A DNA stretch of 25,119 nt. It comes from Salipiger profundus. GTDB taxonomy: Bacteria; Pseudomonadota; Alphaproteobacteria; Rhodobacterales; Rhodobacteraceae. The position numbers were made by a program, and so were the translations under genes. This document shows, in pieces, positions 22,298 to 25,119 of this stretch; position 1 is the first letter of the stretch; every line of letters starts with the position of its first letter. A model generated the notes under the pieces. The model ran no database searches. It worked only from the letters and a program-made list of their open reading frames with translations, and was not told the DNA's origin. The stretch covers positions 1-25,119 of the forward strand of contig NZ_CP014800.1 in assembly GCF_001969385.1 (NCBI RefSeq), given 5' to 3'.

Positions 22298-25119
22298 ATG
22301 CCAAGACGCAGCATCCTGACCGCCCGGCAAAGGGCGGCATTGTTCGACCTGCCGACCGATGACGCGTCGATGCTGCGCCACTACACGCTGGCAGACGACG
22401 ATCTGGAGATCGTCCGCGCCCGTCGTCGTCCGCACAACCGCTTCGGTTTCGCCCTGCAGCTCTGCGCGCTTCGGTATCCGGGGCGGCTGCTGGCGCCGGG
22501 CGAGGTCATTCCGCTGGCGGTCACGCGCTTTCTGGCAGCGCAGCTCGGGATGAGGCCTGACGATCTGGCCGGGTATGCGACCCGGGAAGAGACCCGGCAT
22601 GAGCACCTGGCCGCCTTGCGCGAGATCTATGGCTACAAGATGTTCGCGGGCCGTGGGGCACGTGACCTGAAAATATGGCTTGAGGATGCCGCCGAAGCCG
22701 CCCGGTCGAACGAGGATCTGGCACGGCGCTTCGTCGAGCAGTGCCGGGCAACCCAGACCATCTTCCCGGGGATCACGGTCATCGAGCGGCTTTGCGCGGA
22801 GGCGCTTGTCGCGGCCGAGCGCCGGATCGACGCCCGGATCGGTGGCCGGCTGGACGATGCCATGCGAGCACGTCTCGATGCCCTCCTGACCGAAGATGCG
22901 GGCGGCTCGGTCACGCGGTTCGTCTGGCTGCGCCAGTTCGAAACCGGGCAGAATTCGGCCGACATGAACCGCCTTCTGGACCGGCTGGAATACCTGCGCG
23001 CGCTGGCGCTGGACCGGGGCATTCTGGCGGATGTGCCGCCACACCGCGTTGCCCGCCTTCGTCGGCAGGGAGAGCGATACTTCGCAGGCGATCTGAGGGA
23101 TATCTCGGGTGACCGCCGCCTCACCATCCTTGCGGTCTGCGCGCTGGAATGGCGCTGCGCCATTGCTGACGCTGTCGTCGAGACCCATGACCGCATCGTG
23201 GGCAAGACCTGGCGCGAGGCGAAGTCACGATGTGACGCCCGGATGGACGATGCCAGATCGGCGCTGAAGGACACCCTGCAATCCTTCAGGACATTGGGAG
23301 CGGCGCTCCTGGAAGCGCATGAGGATCGGGCCTCTCTCGAAGAGGCCGTCGGCAATGCCGGCGGCTGGATATCCCTCAAGGGGCTTGTCGCCACGGCCGC
23401 TCAACTGACCGACACGTTTGCCGCTGATCCGCTGGCGCATGTCGGTCACGGATATCATCGCTTCCGGCGTTATGCGCCGCGCATGCTGCGGGTACTCGAC
23501 ATCTGTGCCGCGCCCGTGGCGGAGCCGCTGCTGGCGGCAAGCGCGGTCATCGCGGGCACGGCGACACCAGACGTCCGGCCGCTGACCTTTCTGCGCCGCG
23601 CCTCGAAGTGGCACCGCCACCTGGATGGCGAAGATGAGCACCGGATATGGGAGGTCGCGGTCCTGTTCCATCTGCGCGAAGCCTTCCGTTCCGGTGATAT
23701 CTGGCTGGCGCATTCGCGCAGGTATGGCGACCTGAAGGAAGCGCTGGTCCCGGTCGACGTCGCCCGCGCCACGCCGAGGCTGGCCATGCCGTTCGAGCCG
23801 GAAACCTGGCTGGCCGACCGCAAAGCCCGAATGGCTGACGCCCTGCATCGCCTGGCGCGTGCGGCTAGGGCCGGGACCATGCCGGGAGGCTCCATCGAGG
23901 ACGGCACCTTGAAAATCGACCGGCTGGCTGCGGCGGTTCCCGAGGAAGCCGACGCCTTGGTGCTCGACCTCTATGGCCGCCTGCCGGAAGTCAGGGTCAC
24001 CGATCTCCTGCTCGAAGTGGATGCGGAGGTTGGCTTCACCGAGGCCTTTACGCATCTGCGCACCGGCGCGCCGTGCAGGGACCGGATCGGCCTGCTGAAC
24101 GTGTTGCTTGCCGAGGGGCTGAATCTCGGCCTCAGCAAGATGGCCGGGGCCACGAACACGCACGACTTCTTCCAGCTTTCCCGCCTGTCGCGCTGGCATG
24201 TCGAAAGCGAGGCGATGGCCCGCGCCCTGGCCATGGTGATCGACGGGCAGTCGGCACTGCCGATGGCGCAGTTCTGGGGCGCCGGACAGACCGCATCGAG
24301 CGACGGGCAGTTCTTCCCGACGACACGCCAGGGCGAGGCGATGAATCTGATCAACGCCAAGTACGGCCATGAGCCCGGGCTGAAAGCCTACACCCATGTC
24401 TCCGACCAGTTCGGTCCCTTCGCCACACAGACCATCCCGGCTACCGTGAACGAAGCGCCCTACATCCTCGATGGCCTGCTGATGACCAGCGCCGGGCAGA
24501 AGATCCGGGAGCAATATGCCGATACTGGCGGCTTCACCGACCACGTCTTCGCCGTCACCGCCCTGCTGGGCTTCCAGTTCATCCCCCGCATCCGCGACCT
24601 GCCATCCAAGCGCCTCTACCTCTTCGATCCGGCCGCCTGCCCGAAAGAGCTGAAAGGGCTGATCGGCGGCAAGATCAGGCAGTCCCTCATCGCCGCGAAC
24701 TGGCCCGATATCCTGCGCAGCGTGGCGACCATGGCGTCAGGAGCCATCCCGCCGAGCCAACTCCTGCGGAAGTTCGCGTCCTACCCGAGGCAACATGAAC
24801 TGGCGGTCGCCTTGCGGGAAATCGGACGGGTCGAACGGACGCTCTTCATCATCGACTGGCTGCTTGATGCCGGCATGCAGCGCCGCGCCCAGATCGGCCT
24901 GAACAAGGGCGAAGCCCACCACGCGCTGAAGAACGCTCTCCGCATCGGCCGCCAGGGCGAGATCAGGGACCGCACCTCCGAAGCCCAGCACTTCCGCATG
25001 GCCGGGCTGAACCTTCTTGCCGCGATCGTCATCTACTGGAACACCAAGCATCTCGGCCAGGCCGTCGCCAGCCGCCGCCGCGAAGGCCTGGACTGTTCGC
25101 CGAACCTTCTGGCGCACAT
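22298..25119 (+). CDS. tnpA: Tn3-family transposase TnpA (runs off the window end, completed at 1-64)
   Basis: No stop codon occurs from ATG 22298 to the end; with 1-64 added it is 961 residues. The N-terminal Tn3 DNA-binding domain begins MPRRSILTARQRAALFDLP, with HNRFGFALQLCALRYPGRL. The C-terminal catalytic part has GLNLGLSKMAGATN, TASSDGQFFPTTRQGEAMN with the first catalytic Asp, YADTGGFTDHVFAVTALLGF with the second, RIRDLPSKRLYLFDP, and NKGEAHHALKNALRIGRQGE with the catalytic Glu. No frameshift is seen. It binds the 38-bp ends and makes cointegrates that TnpR resolves. The ATG is preceded by GAAAGG. Confidence 0.95.
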   Translation, partial: MPRRSILTARQRAALFDLPTDDASMLRHYTLADDDLEIVRARRRPHNRFGFALQLCALRYPGRLLAPGEVIPLAVTRFLAAQLGMRPDDLAGYATREETRHEHLAALREIYGYKMFAGRGARDLKIWLEDAAEAARSNEDLARRFVEQCRATQTIFPGITVIERLCAEALVAAERRIDARIGGRLDDAMRARLDALLTEDAGGSVTRFVWLRQFETGQNSADMNRLLDRLEYLRALALDRGILADVPPHRVARLRRQGERYFAGDLRDISGDRRLTILAVCALEWRCAIADAVVETHDRIVGKTWREAKSRCDARMDDARSALKDTLQSFRTLGAALLEAHEDRASLEEAVGNAGGWISLKGLVATAAQLTDTFAADPLAHVGHGYHRFRRYAPRMLRVLDICAAPVAEPLLAASAVIAGTATPDVRPLTFLRRASKWHRHLDGEDEHRIWEVAVLFHLREAFRSGDIWLAHSRRYGDLKEALVPVDVARATPRLAMPFEPETWLADRKARMADALHRLARAARAGTMPGGSIEDGTLKIDRLAAAVPEEADALVLDLYGRLPEVRVTDLLLEVDAEVGFTEAFTHLRTGAPCRDRIGLLNVLLAEGLNLGLSKMAGATNTHDFFQLSRLSRWHVESEAMARALAMVIDGQSALPMAQFWGAGQTASSDGQFFPTTRQGEAMNLINAKYGHEPGLKAYTHVSDQFGPFATQTIPATVNEAPYILDGLLMTSAGQKIREQYADTGGFTDHVFAVTALLGFQFIPRIRDLPSKRLYLFDPAACPKELKGLIGGKIRQSLIAANWPDILRSVATMASGAIPPSQLLRKFASYPRQHELAVALREIGRVERTLFIIDWLLDAGMQRRAQIGLNKGEAHHALKNALRIGRQGEIRDRTSEAQHFRMAGLNLLAAIVIYWNTKHLGQAVASRRREGLDCSPNLLAH

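Larger units (their letters stand above)
21512..25119. mobile_element. Tn3-family transposon (continues at 1-97)
   Basis: Bounded by 38-bp repeats at 21512-21549 and 60-97 when the sequence is closed into a circle; total length 3705 bp. It carries only divergent tnpR and tnpA with a res-like gap between, the Tn3 subgroup layout. Both genes stop inside the terminal repeats, so there is no room for cargo. No target-site duplication is found. Confidence 0.85.

Noticed and set aside
23225..24544. Minus-strand open frame of 439 codons within tnpA
   Set aside because: Shadow of the Tn3 transposase; no independent motifs.

Overview
The window looks like a complete circular plasmid of about 25.1 kb from an alphaproteobacterium, most likely a Rhodobacteraceae member. 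The two ends of the sequence join in frame inside one Tn3-family transposase gene: the codon split over 25118-25119 and base 1 is completed, and the protein then ends with the normal family C-terminus at a stop at 62-64. The lineage is inferred from high GC, an RPA-type RepA, a MobA/MobL relaxase and the glpDSTPQUV gene order known from alphaproteobacteria; no rRNA or chromosomal marker is present.

Layout. (1) 21512-25119 plus 1-97: a minimal Tn3-family transposon of about 3.7 kb with 38-bp terminal repeats, divergent tnpR and tnpA, and no passenger genes. (2) 98-2474: a pile of IS debris, with an IS110 remnant, an IS5 remnant and an IS1380 element whose transposase carries an internal deletion. 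(3) 2475-4426: mobilisation, with a candidate RSF1010-like oriT and a MOBQ relaxase. (4) 4494-5740: a four-gene vapBC toxin-antitoxin operon on the minus strand with a palindromic operator. (5) About 5880-7295: the replication origin (AT-rich stretch, iterons, a perfect 34-bp palindrome) and repA, whose start codon lies in the last iteron. (6) 7296-9239: an orphan XRE antitoxin, a ParF/ParG-type partition operon with arrays of ACTC boxes at 8-bp steps, and an orphan HigA-like antitoxin. (7) 9240-10875: degenerate DNA with a relict copy of the par operator, a nitroreductase tail, a strong terminator, a 166-bp inverted-repeat element, an orphan Tn3-type terminal repeat and an IS30 transposase remnant. 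(8) 10950-21398: the cargo, a divergent DeoR-type glpR and glpD-S-T-P-Q-U-V-K.

The cargo forms a full glycerol uptake and catabolism pathway: GlpV binds the substrate in the periplasm, GlpP/GlpQ form the membrane channel, GlpS/GlpT hydrolyse ATP, GlpK phosphorylates glycerol, and GlpD oxidises glycerol 3-phosphate to dihydroxyacetone phosphate. GlpR probably represses the locus. The backbone (rep, par, mob, toxin-antitoxin) makes this a stable, mobilisable but not self-transmissible catabolic plasmid.

Points most worth a second look: the circular closure, the ACTC-box centromere spread over three or four sites, the one-canonical/one-degenerate GlpS-GlpT ATPase pair, an uncharacterised gene pair at the end of the vapBC operon, the Tn3-type ends bordering the glp cargo, and a sharp change in glutamate codon use within the glp genes.
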